This document shows, piece after piece, positions 24,175 through 32,832 of a stretch of 64,000 nt of DNA. The notes beneath the pieces were generated by a model. The model worked only from the letters and a program-made list of their open reading frames with translations, was not told the origin of the DNA and searched no databases. The position numbers and the translations under genes are program-made. Position 1 is the first letter of the stretch. Each line of letters opens with the position of its first letter. The DNA lies in assembly GCA_020634215.1 (NCBI GenBank), contig JACKCD010000012.1, forward strand, positions 56,035 through 120,034, in the 5' to 3' direction. The DNA comes from Ardenticatenaceae bacterium (GTDB taxonomy: Bacteria > Chloroflexota > Anaerolineae > Promineifilales > Promineifilaceae).

Positions 24175-26217
24175 TCAAAACAGATGGCACAGCCGCAGCG
24201 CATCATAGACGGCGGAATGGATCGCACGGCTGCTGACCGCGCTGCCAATACGATGCAGTTCATATCCCGTTGCCCACGCCCCACGCTGTGGCTGTGGCTC
24301 ACTCGCCAGCAGTGTGGTGATGTCGGTTACGCCCTTGTTGCACGCCCCCTCCCGTAGCGCATGGTACAACGCATCGGTAGGAGTTGTCCCCTGCTCCACG
24401 ATAACATTGTCGGCCATGAAGGTGTGGCGCGTATCGGTTAGCTCGTGGACAAAGACGGCTTGCAAACGGCCGTTTACCCGCTCCACCGCCACAAGCCGCA
24501 AATCAATCTGCACCGGAATGCCGTGCTGCTGGAACCGCTTGCGGTGCATCACCCGCTCCGAGCCGCCCATTTCCTCCGCCAGCCGGTCGTCAATGGTGAC
24601 AAAATTGACCCGCGCCCCGGCCAAAGCCAGGTGAACGGCACAGCTAGGTGCCTGGTGTCGCCCCATCCCATCGTAAACCAGCACTTCTCGGTTAGCAAAG
24701 TTGGCCGCGTCGCGCATCCCATCCCACACCGAATGGCACAATTCCGCCCCGGTGAAGTCGGTAAATTGGGGCGTGCCGCCGGTGGCAATCACCACCACAT
24801 CCGGCTTTTCGGCCAAAATGTCGGCTACCTCCGCCCGCGTTTGCCGCCGCACATCCACGCCCAGCCGTCCGATTTCATCCTCACGCCAGCGCACAATGTC
24901 GTGCAGGCCGCGCCGATGAACAAACATCGCCGCCAAATTAAGCTGCCCGCCTAGTTTTGCCTCGGCCTCAAACAGCACCACCTGATGCCCTCGCTCGCCG
25001 CTAACTCGCGCCGCTTCCAACCCGGCAATGCCGCCCCCCACGACAACCACTTTGCGCGGCATTGCAGTGGGCGTAATGACGTGGGGCAGTTTGGCTTCGC
25101 GGGCAGTGGCGGGGTTGTGGATGCAGGTGGCGGGTTTGGTCATCTGGCAAAATTGGGTGCCAACGCAGGGGCGAATCCGCTTTTCCTCGCCGCGCCGGAT
25201 TTTGTTGACCAAGTGGGGGTCGGCAATGTGGGCGCGGGTCATGGCAACCATGTCGAGGATGCCGTCGCGCACCGCCTGCCGCGCCGTTTCAACGTGGATG
25301 ATGCGGGCGGCGTGGAAAACGGGGGTTTTGATTTCGGCGCGAAATTGGGCCACATCTTCGAGGAAGGGGGCTAACGGCCGTTCAATCCCCGGCATACAAT
25401 CCTCCGACAGACCGCGCTGGGTGTCAATACGCCCCATCACCAGGTTGAAAAAGTCAATCGTGCCGTCCTGCTCCAAGATTTGGGCGGCGCGTAACGCCTC
25501 ATCCCGTGTCAGCCACCCCTTTGTTTTTTCATCCATGACGTAGCGAATGCCAACGATGTAGTGGCTGCCCACCCGCCGCCGAATTTCGGCGTGGACTTCG
25601 CGGATAAAGCGAAGCCGGTTTTCCAGCGAACCGCCGTATTGGTCAGTGCGGCGGTTGGTCATGGGGGAGAGAAATTGCCCGGTCAGATGGCCGCCGGTCA
25701 TCGTTTCCAGCCCGTCTAGCCCCCCTTGCTGGCAGCGCACGGCGGCATCGCCGTATTGGCCGATGACGCGCTGGATGTCGTAGAGGTCCATTTCTTTGGG
25801 GATGCTGCGGTGGACGGTTTCACGAACGGCCGTTGGTGCAATCGTCGGCAGCCAATGGTCAATGGTCGCCTGGCCGCGCCGCCCCAAATGGGTCAACTGC
25901 ACCATAATCGCCGCCCCATGGTCGTGCACGCGCTGGGAGAAGGTTTGCAGATACGGAATGACCTCATCGGTGCCAAAGTTAAGCTGCCCAAAGACATTGG
26001 GGGAATCAGGAGCCACGTTGCTGGAGCCGCCAAACATGGTCAGCCCAATGCCGCCCCGCGCCTTCTCTTCGTGGTAGCGCTGCAGCGGCTCGGCGGGCAT
26101 GCCCTGGTTAGAAAACCCTTCCGAATGGCTGGTACTCATAATCCGGTTGCGGAAGGTGACGTTTTTGATGGTAAAAGGTTGCAGGAGGGGGTCAGTCGTG
26201 CCGTTTAGGTGGGTCAT
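24175..26217 (-). CDS. NADH:flavin oxidoreductase, 2,4-dienoyl-CoA reductase / trimethylamine dehydrogenase type
   Basis: A 680-residue two-part enzyme. The N-terminal TIM barrel (residues 1-350) has the old-yellow-enzyme patterns VQLTHLGRRG and DQYGGSLENRLRFIREV. The C-terminal FAD/NAD domain has KVVVVGGGIAGLEAARVSGE (about 389-408). In TMADH and dienoyl-CoA reductase a 4Fe-4S cluster links the two parts through C-x2-C-x2-C and a later Cys. Here the region reads CVGTQFCQMTKPATC, so the second Cys is Thr and the last spacing is short. The cluster may be absent or unusual. The substrate is unknown. Start chosen at ATG 26217. Confidence 0.85.
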   Translation of the reverse strand: MTHLNGTTDPLLQPFTIKNVTFRNRIMSTSHSEGFSNQGMPAEPLQRYHEEKARGGIGLTMFGGSSNVAPDSPNVFGQLNFGTDEVIPYLQTFSQRVHDHGAAIMVQLTHLGRRGQATIDHWLPTIAPTAVRETVHRSIPKEMDLYDIQRVIGQYGDAAVRCQQGGLDGLETMTGGHLTGQFLSPMTNRRTDQYGGSLENRLRFIREVHAEIRRRVGSHYIVGIRYVMDEKTKGWLTRDEALRAAQILEQDGTIDFFNLVMGRIDTQRGLSEDCMPGIERPLAPFLEDVAQFRAEIKTPVFHAARIIHVETARQAVRDGILDMVAMTRAHIADPHLVNKIRRGEEKRIRPCVGTQFCQMTKPATCIHNPATAREAKLPHVITPTAMPRKVVVVGGGIAGLEAARVSGERGHQVVLFEAEAKLGGQLNLAAMFVHRRGLHDIVRWREDEIGRLGVDVRRQTRAEVADILAEKPDVVVIATGGTPQFTDFTGAELCHSVWDGMRDAANFANREVLVYDGMGRHQAPSCAVHLALAGARVNFVTIDDRLAEEMGGSERVMHRKRFQQHGIPVQIDLRLVAVERVNGRLQAVFVHELTDTRHTFMADNVIVEQGTTPTDALYHALREGACNKGVTDITTLLASEPQPQRGAWATGYELHRIGSAVSSRAIHSAVYDALRLCHLF

Positions 26218-26235
26218 ATCGGGCAATCTCCTCAA

Positions 26236-26335
26236 GAAATGGGACGCAGATTTACCTGTACGCGAAGCGGTTGTGAAACAACATCTACCTGATTTATTTT
26301 TATCAGGAAAATCAGGAAAATCTACGTCCTATTTT
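26236..26335. repeat. GGACGCAGATT element, full copy
   Basis: Left arm ATGGGACGCAGATTTACCTG, internal CGCGAAGCGGTTGTGAAACAAC, then repeated ATCAGGAAA units and right arm ATCTACGTCCTATT. It is closest to the element at 63893-63980, including the internal CGC(A/G)AAGCGGTTG part. It lies between the flavin oxidoreductase and HAD genes. Confidence 0.85.
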
Positions 26336-27068
26336 ATCTACTCTCTTGGGCAACGGCTTGCGCCATTTCGCCCATGGAGAAGAAGTGGAAGTCTATGGGG
26401 GGGAGGGTGTCAATAACGGCCGTTGCCCCCCACTTCCCCGATTCCGACAGCCGCTGCCGGTCAATCCAGGCGTTAGCCAGACCAACCCGTTTGGCGGGAA
26501 CGTGATCGTGGAAGAGGCTTTGGGCGGTGTGGAGAATATCGCTTTTTTGCAGGCCAAGGTCAGCGGCCAAATGGCTGAGGAGATAGTCAAAGTTAGCGGG
26601 CGACGGCTTGTAGGAGCCAGCATCTTGCGCCGTGTAGACGGCATCAAATTCTACGCCCAGCTTGCGGTTGGAGGCGGCAAACCCGGCGCGGCTGACGTTG
26701 GACAAAATCACCAGCTTAAACCGCGTTTTCAGGAACCGAAGTGCGTCGGCGGTGTCGGAGAAGGCAGGCCAGTGGGGGAGGGAGTTGCCAAACGCAGCAT
26801 CGAGTATGCCACTAGTTTGCAGCCCAAACTGCGCCGCAAACTGCCGATGCACCTGCTGCAACACGTCCTCATACACCATCGTCGGCGCGTCGGCTTCCTG
26901 CTGGCTTTCCAGCCCGGCAAAAGCCACCAACGCCTTCTCGCGGGTGATCTCGGCACAGTTGTTCGCCATCAAAAGGGGCTGAAAAGCATCCCAAATCCCC
27001 GATTCCCAATCAATCAGGGTTCCATAACAATCAAACGTCAGAACCTTATACCCACTCAGTCGCGCCAT
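26334..27068 (-). CDS. HAD-superfamily hydrolase, haloacid dehalogenase type II-like
   Basis: A 244-residue protein. Motif I LTFDCYGTLIDWESG (residues 10-24) contains the nucleophile Asp and the Tyr-Gly-Thr-Leu of L-2-haloacid dehalogenases; motif II is VILSNVSRAGF (about 119-129) and motif III has the Lys in SYKPSPANF (about 152-160). It hydrolyses a phosphate ester or a carbon-halogen bond; the substrate is not known. The ATG at 27068 has TAGGAG upstream. The first 23 bases overlap the 3' end of the DUF5677 gene on the same strand. Confidence 0.85.
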   Translation of the reverse strand: MARLSGYKVLTFDCYGTLIDWESGIWDAFQPLLMANNCAEITREKALVAFAGLESQQEADAPTMVYEDVLQQVHRQFAAQFGLQTSGILDAAFGNSLPHWPAFSDTADALRFLKTRFKLVILSNVSRAGFAASNRKLGVEFDAVYTAQDAGSYKPSPANFDYLLSHLAADLGLQKSDILHTAQSLFHDHVPAKRVGLANAWIDRQRLSESGKWGATAVIDTLPPIDFHFFSMGEMAQAVAQESR

Positions 27069-28332
27069 CCGTACAACTCCTACAGTCTTTATCTTCAATA
27101 TCCTTTTGAACTTTGAGAAACTCTTCTCCAATTTCAGATTCGAGTCTCAATAAAATGTTACTCAATACAAGGTTGTCAATAGTTGGCCTTGTAGTAATTA
27201 GTGTAACAGTCACAAGCCCTAATGAATAGGCGGTACCTTGCGCTGGGTCTGTGAATCCAAAATTGCTTGGGCCAGCCAGAAGGACGTTCTGAGTATTTCC
27301 CGAAAGACCCAACTTAAACATTACACCTTTCGGGTTTGCGTGAACATTATGGCTAGCTAATTTGTAATATGGGCGAAGATGGTCTAATCCTGCATTTTCT
27401 TCAATGTCACTAAAATTGGGGTCTTGTTTATTTAATGCTGACGATGACCATCCATAATTATTTTTATAGGAATTTCCAAAACGTGCGATTAATTCATCAC
27501 GCACTGTTATTAAAGAATTGTATTCGTCTTGAGGGATTGGCTCATCGCCTAATGCTTGACAGTGTTTTTGATAGAGAGTAGCGGCTTTATATGATTCAAT
27601 ATTGTCGTGAAGCAAATATCTCTCGGCAACTTCATTCCCATGTGTTTTTATGAATGACGCTACCACAGCTATTTCATGCAATGAACGCCATCTTGCATGA
27701 GCACCATCTGCAAAACCGCTTTTTAGCAAGACAAAAACCTCCCATGCAATTTGGCATGCCCTAGCATGGAGCCTTGTCAGGGCTTCAAGAACATAATTTT
27801 CCACCTCTGTCGCATCTTTGCGAAAATCAGAATTGAACTCATCACCTGCTTCAAAAGCCAAAACCAGAAACGATTCAAATAAATCAAATGGCCTTTTCCA
27901 ATCCTTGTCAAGCCTTTTTTCAAAGCCCTTCATGTCCTTTCTATGGGCCTTCAACATAGTGCTTCTATTTTCCCTAAGATCAGAGAGAAGCAATGATGCC
28001 ATTTCTTCAATTATTTCAGGAAATGTTCTTTCCAATTTTGCGATAAATTCTTGATAAAATTCATCAAAATTCTTTTCATCACCAATATCTAACTCGATTT
28101 TTTCACCATCAGAAATACCCAATACTCTGTTTTGCTCGTTATCTAAATCTAAGTCGAATGTAACCGAATCACCACTAATGTCTCGTAAGTTTATCTCTAG
28201 ATTACTAACCTGTTTGGCAGTGAGAATAACTCCTCTCTTTTCCAATTGCCTTTTAATAAGTTTTGCACCAACAATTGGAAAAGTAAAAGAAGCTTGTATT
28301 TCTCTCTCAAACAGTTTTTGGAGTGTACCCAT
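27046..28332 (-). CDS. DUF5677 family protein
   Basis: A 428-residue protein. The central part, including ARWRSLHEIAVVASFIKTHG (about residues 216-235) and later HNVHANPKG, fits DUF5677, a helical family of unknown function often found in accessory DNA. The DNA is AT-richer than its neighbours and has no host decamer. Its stop lies 23 bases inside the HAD gene, an overlap that suggests the gene arrived next to, or read into, the older HAD gene. A toxin/defence-like role is possible but unproven. Confidence 0.72.
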   Translation of the reverse strand: MGTLQKLFEREIQASFTFPIVGAKLIKRQLEKRGVILTAKQVSNLEINLRDISGDSVTFDLDLDNEQNRVLGISDGEKIELDIGDEKNFDEFYQEFIAKLERTFPEIIEEMASLLLSDLRENRSTMLKAHRKDMKGFEKRLDKDWKRPFDLFESFLVLAFEAGDEFNSDFRKDATEVENYVLEALTRLHARACQIAWEVFVLLKSGFADGAHARWRSLHEIAVVASFIKTHGNEVAERYLLHDNIESYKAATLYQKHCQALGDEPIPQDEYNSLITVRDELIARFGNSYKNNYGWSSSALNKQDPNFSDIEENAGLDHLRPYYKLASHNVHANPKGVMFKLGLSGNTQNVLLAGPSNFGFTDPAQGTAYSLGLVTVTLITTRPTIDNLVLSNILLRLESEIGEEFLKVQKDIEDKDCRSCTDGATEWV

Positions 28333-28496
28333 TTATTCTCCTGTTTTTGCAAGAAGCCACCTAAAAGCCAAGCTAATTAGAGGTCAGTACCTGTCGGTGG
28401 CATCACATAGGAGCCTTCATCATACTCTAATCCGGACAGCTAAGGTGTGCGGTATAGTCTTTAAAGGGACACAGTTCTCATGGTCTATATAAGATA

Positions 28497-28784
28497 TTAG
28501 GCAACTATGGATAACGGCCGTATTTCCTGCTTAGGCCGATTCAGTGCCAAATCATAGTTGGCCTGCAAATTAAGCCAAAATTGCGGTGTTGTCTTAAACG
28601 CACCGGCCAGCAGCCAAGCAGTCTCAGGGGTCACACCACGTTTGCCACGAATCAACTCGTTAATTCTTTGCGTTGGCACACCCAAATGTTTAGCTAACGC
28701 AACCTGTGTCAGCCCCAACGGAATCAAAAACTCTTCTTCCAACACAACCCCTGGATGAGTCGGAATACGATTTTCAGGAATCAT
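28497..28784 (-). CDS. higA: HigA-type antitoxin
   Basis: A 95-residue XRE-family DNA-binding protein with the HigA pattern MIPENRIPTHPGVVLEEEFL at the N-terminus, the helix-turn-helix LTQVALAKHLGVPTQRINEL (residues 25-44) and the family ending TPQFWLNLQANYDL. It binds the HigB toxin and represses its own operon. It follows the toxin gene by 11 bases, the usual toxin-first order of higBA. A near-identical paralogue is at 30501-30788. Confidence 0.93.
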   Translation of the reverse strand: MIPENRIPTHPGVVLEEEFLIPLGLTQVALAKHLGVPTQRINELIRGKRGVTPETAWLLAGAFKTTPQFWLNLQANYDLALNRPKQEIRPLSIVA

Positions 28785-28795
28785 TTTATCTTCCT

Positions 28796-29086
28796 TTAGT
28801 GATAATCAACCACTTGAACATCATAAGCGTTACCATCTTCCCAACGAAAGACAATCCGCCACTGTCTGTTAATGCGAATGCTATGAAAACCAGCCCAATC
28901 ACCGCTCAAAGCCTCAAGACGATTGCCTGGTGGAGACATCAAATCCATCAAGTTTTGTGCGGTATTGAGAACGTCTAACCGAACCAAGGCACGATGCAGA
29001 ATATCGTGTGGAAATCGGCGAGTACGCTGAGTACGGCGACCGTGATACAAATCGGCTGTGGCTTCATCAGCAAAAGAGACAATCAT
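28796..29086 (-). CDS. higB: HigB-type toxin (RelE superfamily mRNA interferase)
   Basis: A 96-residue RelE-superfamily toxin. The first codons MIVSFADEATADLYHGRRTQ and the core LEALSGDWAGFHSIRINRQWRIVF are typical of HigB, with Arg and Trp at the ribosome-dependent RNase site. The C-terminus YDVQVVDYH is the usual last strand. It is expected to cleave translated mRNA unless bound by HigA. The gene is complete, in contrast with the remnant at 30785. Confidence 0.93.
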   Translation of the reverse strand: MIVSFADEATADLYHGRRTQRTRRFPHDILHRALVRLDVLNTAQNLMDLMSPPGNRLEALSGDWAGFHSIRINRQWRIVFRWEDGNAYDVQVVDYH

Positions 29087-29234
29087 ACCAGCAATTATAT
29101 ATCTTCACGGATACCGTGTAAATGCTTTCCAAGTTTTTGCCGAACTCGACACCTACCAACAAATCAACCACTTCTTCATCTTGCTAAAAGCTCGTGTCCG
29201 CCAAGATATAGGTCGTTATCCATTGCTGGATTAA
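29085..29234 (+). other. Possible degenerate short reading frame next to higB
   Basis: An open stretch of 49 codons beginning ATA where the duplicated copy at 30845 has ATG. It reads P-A-I-I-Y-L-H-G-Y-R-V-N-A and continues through FQVFAELDTYQQINHFFILL to a TAA at 29232-29234. It may be an old gene fragment or only the shared upstream region of the higBA duplication. No family recognised. Confidence 0.25.
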
Positions 29235-29279
29235 CAAACGGCCGTTTCCAGCCCCACAAACATCAGCAACAACGGTGAA

Positions 29280-29477
29280 TCAGGCAGTCTCAAATTGCAT
29301 AACCCGCAGCTTTTCGGGGGCAAAACGGGTGCTGAGCGACAAGATTTCAATGCCAACTAAACGGCCGTTTTCGTCAAAATCCAGAATCATACCAAGCTGC
29401 ACTTCTCCAGATTCCACAATTTCATCATCATCGAGTCGAAAATAAAGGGCATCCCTCTCGGTATGGTCAGTTTTCAC
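29280..29477 (-). CDS. DUF2283 family protein
   Basis: A 65-residue protein with the DUF2283 pattern: DALYFRLDDDEIVESGEV (about residues 9-26) and LDFDENGRLVGIEILSLSTR (about 32-51). Family members are small and often lie next to DUF4258-type toxins, so an antitoxin role has been suggested; no such partner is seen here. It starts 20 bases after the GNAT gene ends. Codons for NGR lie in a host decamer. Confidence 0.85.
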   Translation of the reverse strand: MKTDHTERDALYFRLDDDEIVESGEVQLGMILDFDENGRLVGIEILSLSTRFAPEKLRVMQFETA

Positions 29478-29497
29478 CCCCTTGTTGGATTATTGTC

Positions 29498-30412
29498 TCA
29501 CTGTAGATCTTTAACCCACCAATACGCTTTACGTTTATCTGAAAAACCGACTGATTCATATAAACGATTTCCTAGCGCGGGTTCCGGTCCTGAGCCAATA
29601 TATACTCGGTCTAATTTTCTTGCCTTCAGCCTTTTCAACACGCCAGTCAACAAAGCTTTTCCCAATCCCATGTTTCTAAATTCAGAATGAGTTCCAAATG
29701 GCTCAATCTCAGCAAAATTATTTGTATCATCTACCCAAACAATGCAAAAACCAACAAATTGACCATCTGGACTCACCATAACCAAATCGTTTTCGATTTG
29801 ATATGCTGGCGCTTGACGCAACAATTTGTACACTTCTAAATCAAATCTTTTGCTTTGGAACACGTTTTGATAAATGTTTACCCGATTTTCAAAATCAATA
29901 GGGGAATAAACATGTCTGATCGTAAATCCTTTGGGTAACTCAATATCTTTGACATTTTTTGAAAGATCAAAGCTTCTTGTGTATTCTGCTTCTGAATGTT
30001 TTTCATACCCCCGCTTCTTTAATAACACCTGTCTTTTTTCGTTTTGAGCATAAACGCAAGTCTTTATGTTTTTACTAGAATGAGACTCAAGTTGTTCAGC
30101 CCAAGCAAACATTCTATCTTCTAGTTCCTGAAAATCTGGGTGGACTATGATCACTACATCATGATCATTGTTTTCCGTAAGTGTAGCACCAACCAATTTA
30201 CCTGCTTCAGTTTCCCATAAACGGTGTTTTTGCAGAAAATTCTTATTACCGTTGACATAGTTTTCCGCTTGAACGCGATATCGCACTATATCCCAGCGAG
30301 CCACACCCCAATTGAAAAATGATTTTTTTATTGTGTAGCTTTCAATTAACAGATTTCTTATTTCCAAAAAATCTTCATCAATATTCCCATATTCTCTTTC
30401 AATAATCTTCAT
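29498..30412 (-). CDS. GNAT-family N-acetyltransferase
   Basis: A 304-residue protein with two GNAT-like halves. The C-terminal half has the acetyl-CoA-binding motif HSEFRNMGLGKALLTGVLKR (about residues 243-262), followed by IGSGPEPALGNRLYESVGF, the usual motif B. The N-terminal half lacks a good motif A and may be a degenerate repeat. The start at the ATG 30412 (MKIIEREYGN) is preferred over upstream codons that fall in repeat-like sequence. The gene is AT-rich, like DUF5677. The substrate is unknown. Confidence 0.8.
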   Translation of the reverse strand: MKIIEREYGNIDEDFLEIRNLLIESYTIKKSFFNWGVARWDIVRYRVQAENYVNGNKNFLQKHRLWETEAGKLVGATLTENNDHDVVIIVHPDFQELEDRMFAWAEQLESHSSKNIKTCVYAQNEKRQVLLKKRGYEKHSEAEYTRSFDLSKNVKDIELPKGFTIRHVYSPIDFENRVNIYQNVFQSKRFDLEVYKLLRQAPAYQIENDLVMVSPDGQFVGFCIVWVDDTNNFAEIEPFGTHSEFRNMGLGKALLTGVLKRLKARKLDRVYIGSGPEPALGNRLYESVGFSDKRKAYWWVKDLQ

Positions 30413-30500
30413 TTCAAGCCCCATCAACATCAGCAACGGCGACAAATCAGGCATAAACGGCCGTTGGCATCTGGATATACCTGTCTGGTTCTTCACTATG

Positions 30501-30788
30501 TTAGGCCACCATGGATAACGGCCGTATTTCCTGCCTAGGCCAATTTAGCGCCCAATCATAATTGGCCTGCAAATTAAGCCAAAATTGCGGCGTTGTCTTA
30601 AACGCGCCAGCCAGCAACCAGGCAGTTTCAGGCGTCACACCACGTTTGCCACGAATCAACTCGTTAATTTTTTGCGTTGGAACACCCAAATGTTTAGCTA
30701 ACGCCACCTGTGTCAGACCCAACGGCATCAAAAACGCTTCTTCCAGCACAACCCGTGGATGAGTCGGAATACGATTTTCAGGAATCAT
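30501..30788 (-). CDS. higA: HigA-type antitoxin, second copy without functional toxin
   Basis: A 95-residue protein nearly the same as the antitoxin at 28497 (differences include Arg for Gly at position 12, Lys for Arg in PTQKINEL, Trp for Leu in the ending). Its downstream sequence, ATGGATAACGGCCGTATTTCC on the plus strand, is also shared with the first copy. The upstream toxin gene is reduced to 20 codons. It could still bind the intact HigB or its operator, acting as a solitary antitoxin. Confidence 0.92.
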   Translation of the reverse strand: MIPENRIPTHPRVVLEEAFLMPLGLTQVALAKHLGVPTQKINELIRGKRGVTPETAWLLAGAFKTTPQFWLNLQANYDWALNWPRQEIRPLSMVA

Positions 30789-30847
30789 TTGGTGCAGCGT
30801 CCATGATATAAATCTGCTGTGGCTTCATCAGCAAAAGAGACAATCAT
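30785..30847 (-). pseudogene. Remnant of a second higB toxin gene (20 codons)
   Basis: The frame reads MIVSFADEATADLYHGRCTK then TGA, matching the first 16 residues of the intact HigB exactly. The stop overlaps the ATG of the second higA as ATGA. About 230 bases of higB and the 11-base gap are missing relative to 28785-29086, so a single deletion after duplication explains the arrangement. It might serve as a leader frame for higA translation. Confidence 0.88.
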
Positions 30848-31011
30848 GCCAGCAATCATACATCTTCACGAATACCGTGTAAATGCTTCTCTATTCTTTT
30901 GTACAAGAAAATGAGGTTCTATTCTACTACGCGCTCAGATTATCTGTGCATAGGGTTAATAGTGAGAGTGGGAAAAACGGCCGTTTTCCCCACAATCCAT
31001 CTCCCACCCCC

Positions 31012-32742
31012 CTACCCCCCAATCTGCCCCTGCAAATACGCCGCCACCAGTTCCGTCGTCGGTAGCCGTAGTGCGTGGTCGGCAATGTCGCGGCATTGCG
31101 GCCGGCTGAACTGGCGAATAAGGCGTTTGATGGTGGGAATGGCCGTTGCCGCCATACTAAACTCATCCAGCCCCAGCCCCAGCAGCAAAGGCACGGCCGC
31201 CGGTTCCCCAGCAAACTCACCGCACACCCCCACCCATTTACCCTGGACGTGCGCCGCGTCAATCGTCATCTTAATCAGGTGAAGCACTGCCGGATGAAAC
31301 GGGCTGGCAAGTTTTGCCACCCGTTCGTTGGTACGGTCTACCGCCAGCGTATACTGCGTCAAATCGTTGGTGCCAATGCTAAAAAAGTCCACTTCGGCCG
31401 CAATGTGATGCGCCAGAATTGCCGCCGACGGCACCTCAACCATAATGCCAAACTGCACCGACTCCGCCACCGGCTTGCCCTCGGCCACAAGCTGCTGCCG
31501 CGCTTCATCGAGCAGCCCTTTGGCGCGGCGCACCTCGTCCAGGTTAGAGACCATCGGCACCATAATCCGCAAATCGTGGCCGACCCCGGCCTGGAGCAGG
31601 GCGCGAAACTGGGTCAGCAGTACGTCGGGTCGTTCATCCATCATGCGGATGGCACGCCAGCCTAAAAACGGGTTTTGCTCGTCGTGGAACCCCAGATAAG
31701 GCACCTCTTTATCGCCGCCAATGTCGAGGGTGCGAACGACTAACGGCCGTTTTGCCCGACCCCCCTCATCAATCGCCGCAAACACCCCTTGGTATCCCGC
31801 AATCTGCTCCGCCTCGCTTGGCAGCGTTTCCCGATCCAGGAACAAGAATTCGGTGCGGAACAGCCCCACCCCTTCCGCGCCATACGTCAGCGCCATTTCC
31901 GCATCGGCCACACTGCCCACGTTGGCTACCACCTCCACCTGATGGCCGTCGGTGGTAACGGCCGGAGCCTGCGCCTCGGCTAATTCGGCCGAACGCAGTG
32001 CCAGCCAGCTTTGCTGCTCTGCCTGCGCCTCGGCCAGCGCGTCGGGGTCGGGATTGAGGGTAAGGGTACCAGAACGGCCGTTTAGCACCACCACCTCCCC
32101 TTCTGGCAAATGGTTGAGCCGCAGCGGCACGCTCACTGCCGCCGGAAGCCCTAAACTTCGCGCCAAAATAGCGGTGTGGGAAGTCGGGCCGCCGCGCACG
32201 GTACACAGCCCCAGCACCTTCTCCTTATCAAACCCCACCGTATCCGACGGCGTTAAATCCTCGGCCACGATGACAACGGGCTGGGTGGGCATGGCGGCAC
32301 TGTCGAGCGATACCCCCAGCAGACAGGCCACCAGCCGCCGCCCCACATCCCGAATGTCGGTCGCCCGCGCCTGAAAATATTCGTCGTCCATCGCCTCCAG
32401 CATTTCGGCATAGCTTTCGGCGGCCTGATAAGCGGCCATTTCGCCGTTGATGCCTTCCCCTTCCACCGCCGCCTGAATCATCTCCAGCAGCGCCGGGTCT
32501 TCCAAAAAAAGCTGGTGCGCTTCAAAAATCGCTGCCTCTTCCGCCCCCACCTCAGCCAAAGCGCGGTCGTAGAGGGCAGCAAGCTGGCTTTGGGCAGTGG
32601 AAACGGCCGTTTGCACCCGTTCCCACTCCGCCGCCACATCCGCCACCGCCCGCGCCGTCACATTCAACAGCACCGGCCGATACACCCACAGCGGCCCAAT
32701 CGCAATCCCCGGTGAAGCAGGTAAACCTTGTATTGTTTGCAT
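31012..32742 (-). CDS. ptsI: PTS enzyme I (phosphoenolpyruvate-protein phosphotransferase)
   Basis: A 576-residue enzyme I, the general first component of the phosphotransferase system, which takes phosphate from PEP and passes it to HPr. The phosphorylated His lies in GGPTSHTAILARSLGLPAAV (about residues 178-197); the PEP-binding barrel has RTEFLFLDRE, the LFGIMVEVPSAAI-like strand and the C-terminal SIGTNDLTQYTLAVDRTNE (about 450-468). Length is standard. It closes a long minus-strand array that also contains HPr and glucitol-type EII genes, so this organism's PTS is largely encoded here. Start at ATG 32742; an upstream GTG/ATG is possible. Confidence 0.95.
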   Translation of the reverse strand: MQTIQGLPASPGIAIGPLWVYRPVLLNVTARAVADVAAEWERVQTAVSTAQSQLAALYDRALAEVGAEEAAIFEAHQLFLEDPALLEMIQAAVEGEGINGEMAAYQAAESYAEMLEAMDDEYFQARATDIRDVGRRLVACLLGVSLDSAAMPTQPVVIVAEDLTPSDTVGFDKEKVLGLCTVRGGPTSHTAILARSLGLPAAVSVPLRLNHLPEGEVVVLNGRSGTLTLNPDPDALAEAQAEQQSWLALRSAELAEAQAPAVTTDGHQVEVVANVGSVADAEMALTYGAEGVGLFRTEFLFLDRETLPSEAEQIAGYQGVFAAIDEGGRAKRPLVVRTLDIGGDKEVPYLGFHDEQNPFLGWRAIRMMDERPDVLLTQFRALLQAGVGHDLRIMVPMVSNLDEVRRAKGLLDEARQQLVAEGKPVAESVQFGIMVEVPSAAILAHHIAAEVDFFSIGTNDLTQYTLAVDRTNERVAKLASPFHPAVLHLIKMTIDAAHVQGKWVGVCGEFAGEPAAVPLLLGLGLDEFSMAATAIPTIKRLIRQFSRPQCRDIADHALRLPTTELVAAYLQGQIGG

Positions 32743-32754
32743 AAGCGAAACCAA

Positions 32755-32830
32755 AAGATTGGGAGACTGAGAGACTGGGAGACTGAGAGATTAAATAGTC
32801 TCCCAGTCTCCTAGTCTCCTAGTCTTCTCC
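32755..32830. repeat. Octamer-repeat hairpin, unit GGGAGACT / AGTCTCCC
   Basis: Left arm units GGGAGACT and GAGAGACT (32760-32791) face AGTCTCCC, AGTCTCCT, AGTCTCCT (32799-32824). The period is eight rather than seven. It fills the spacer between the E2 and enzyme I genes. Confidence 0.85.
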
Positions 32831-32832
32831 TT

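Noticed and set aside
29085..29234. New small gene divergent from higB
   Set aside because: It lacks a start codon in the first copy and diverges entirely after 13 residues in the second; listed only as a low-confidence remnant.
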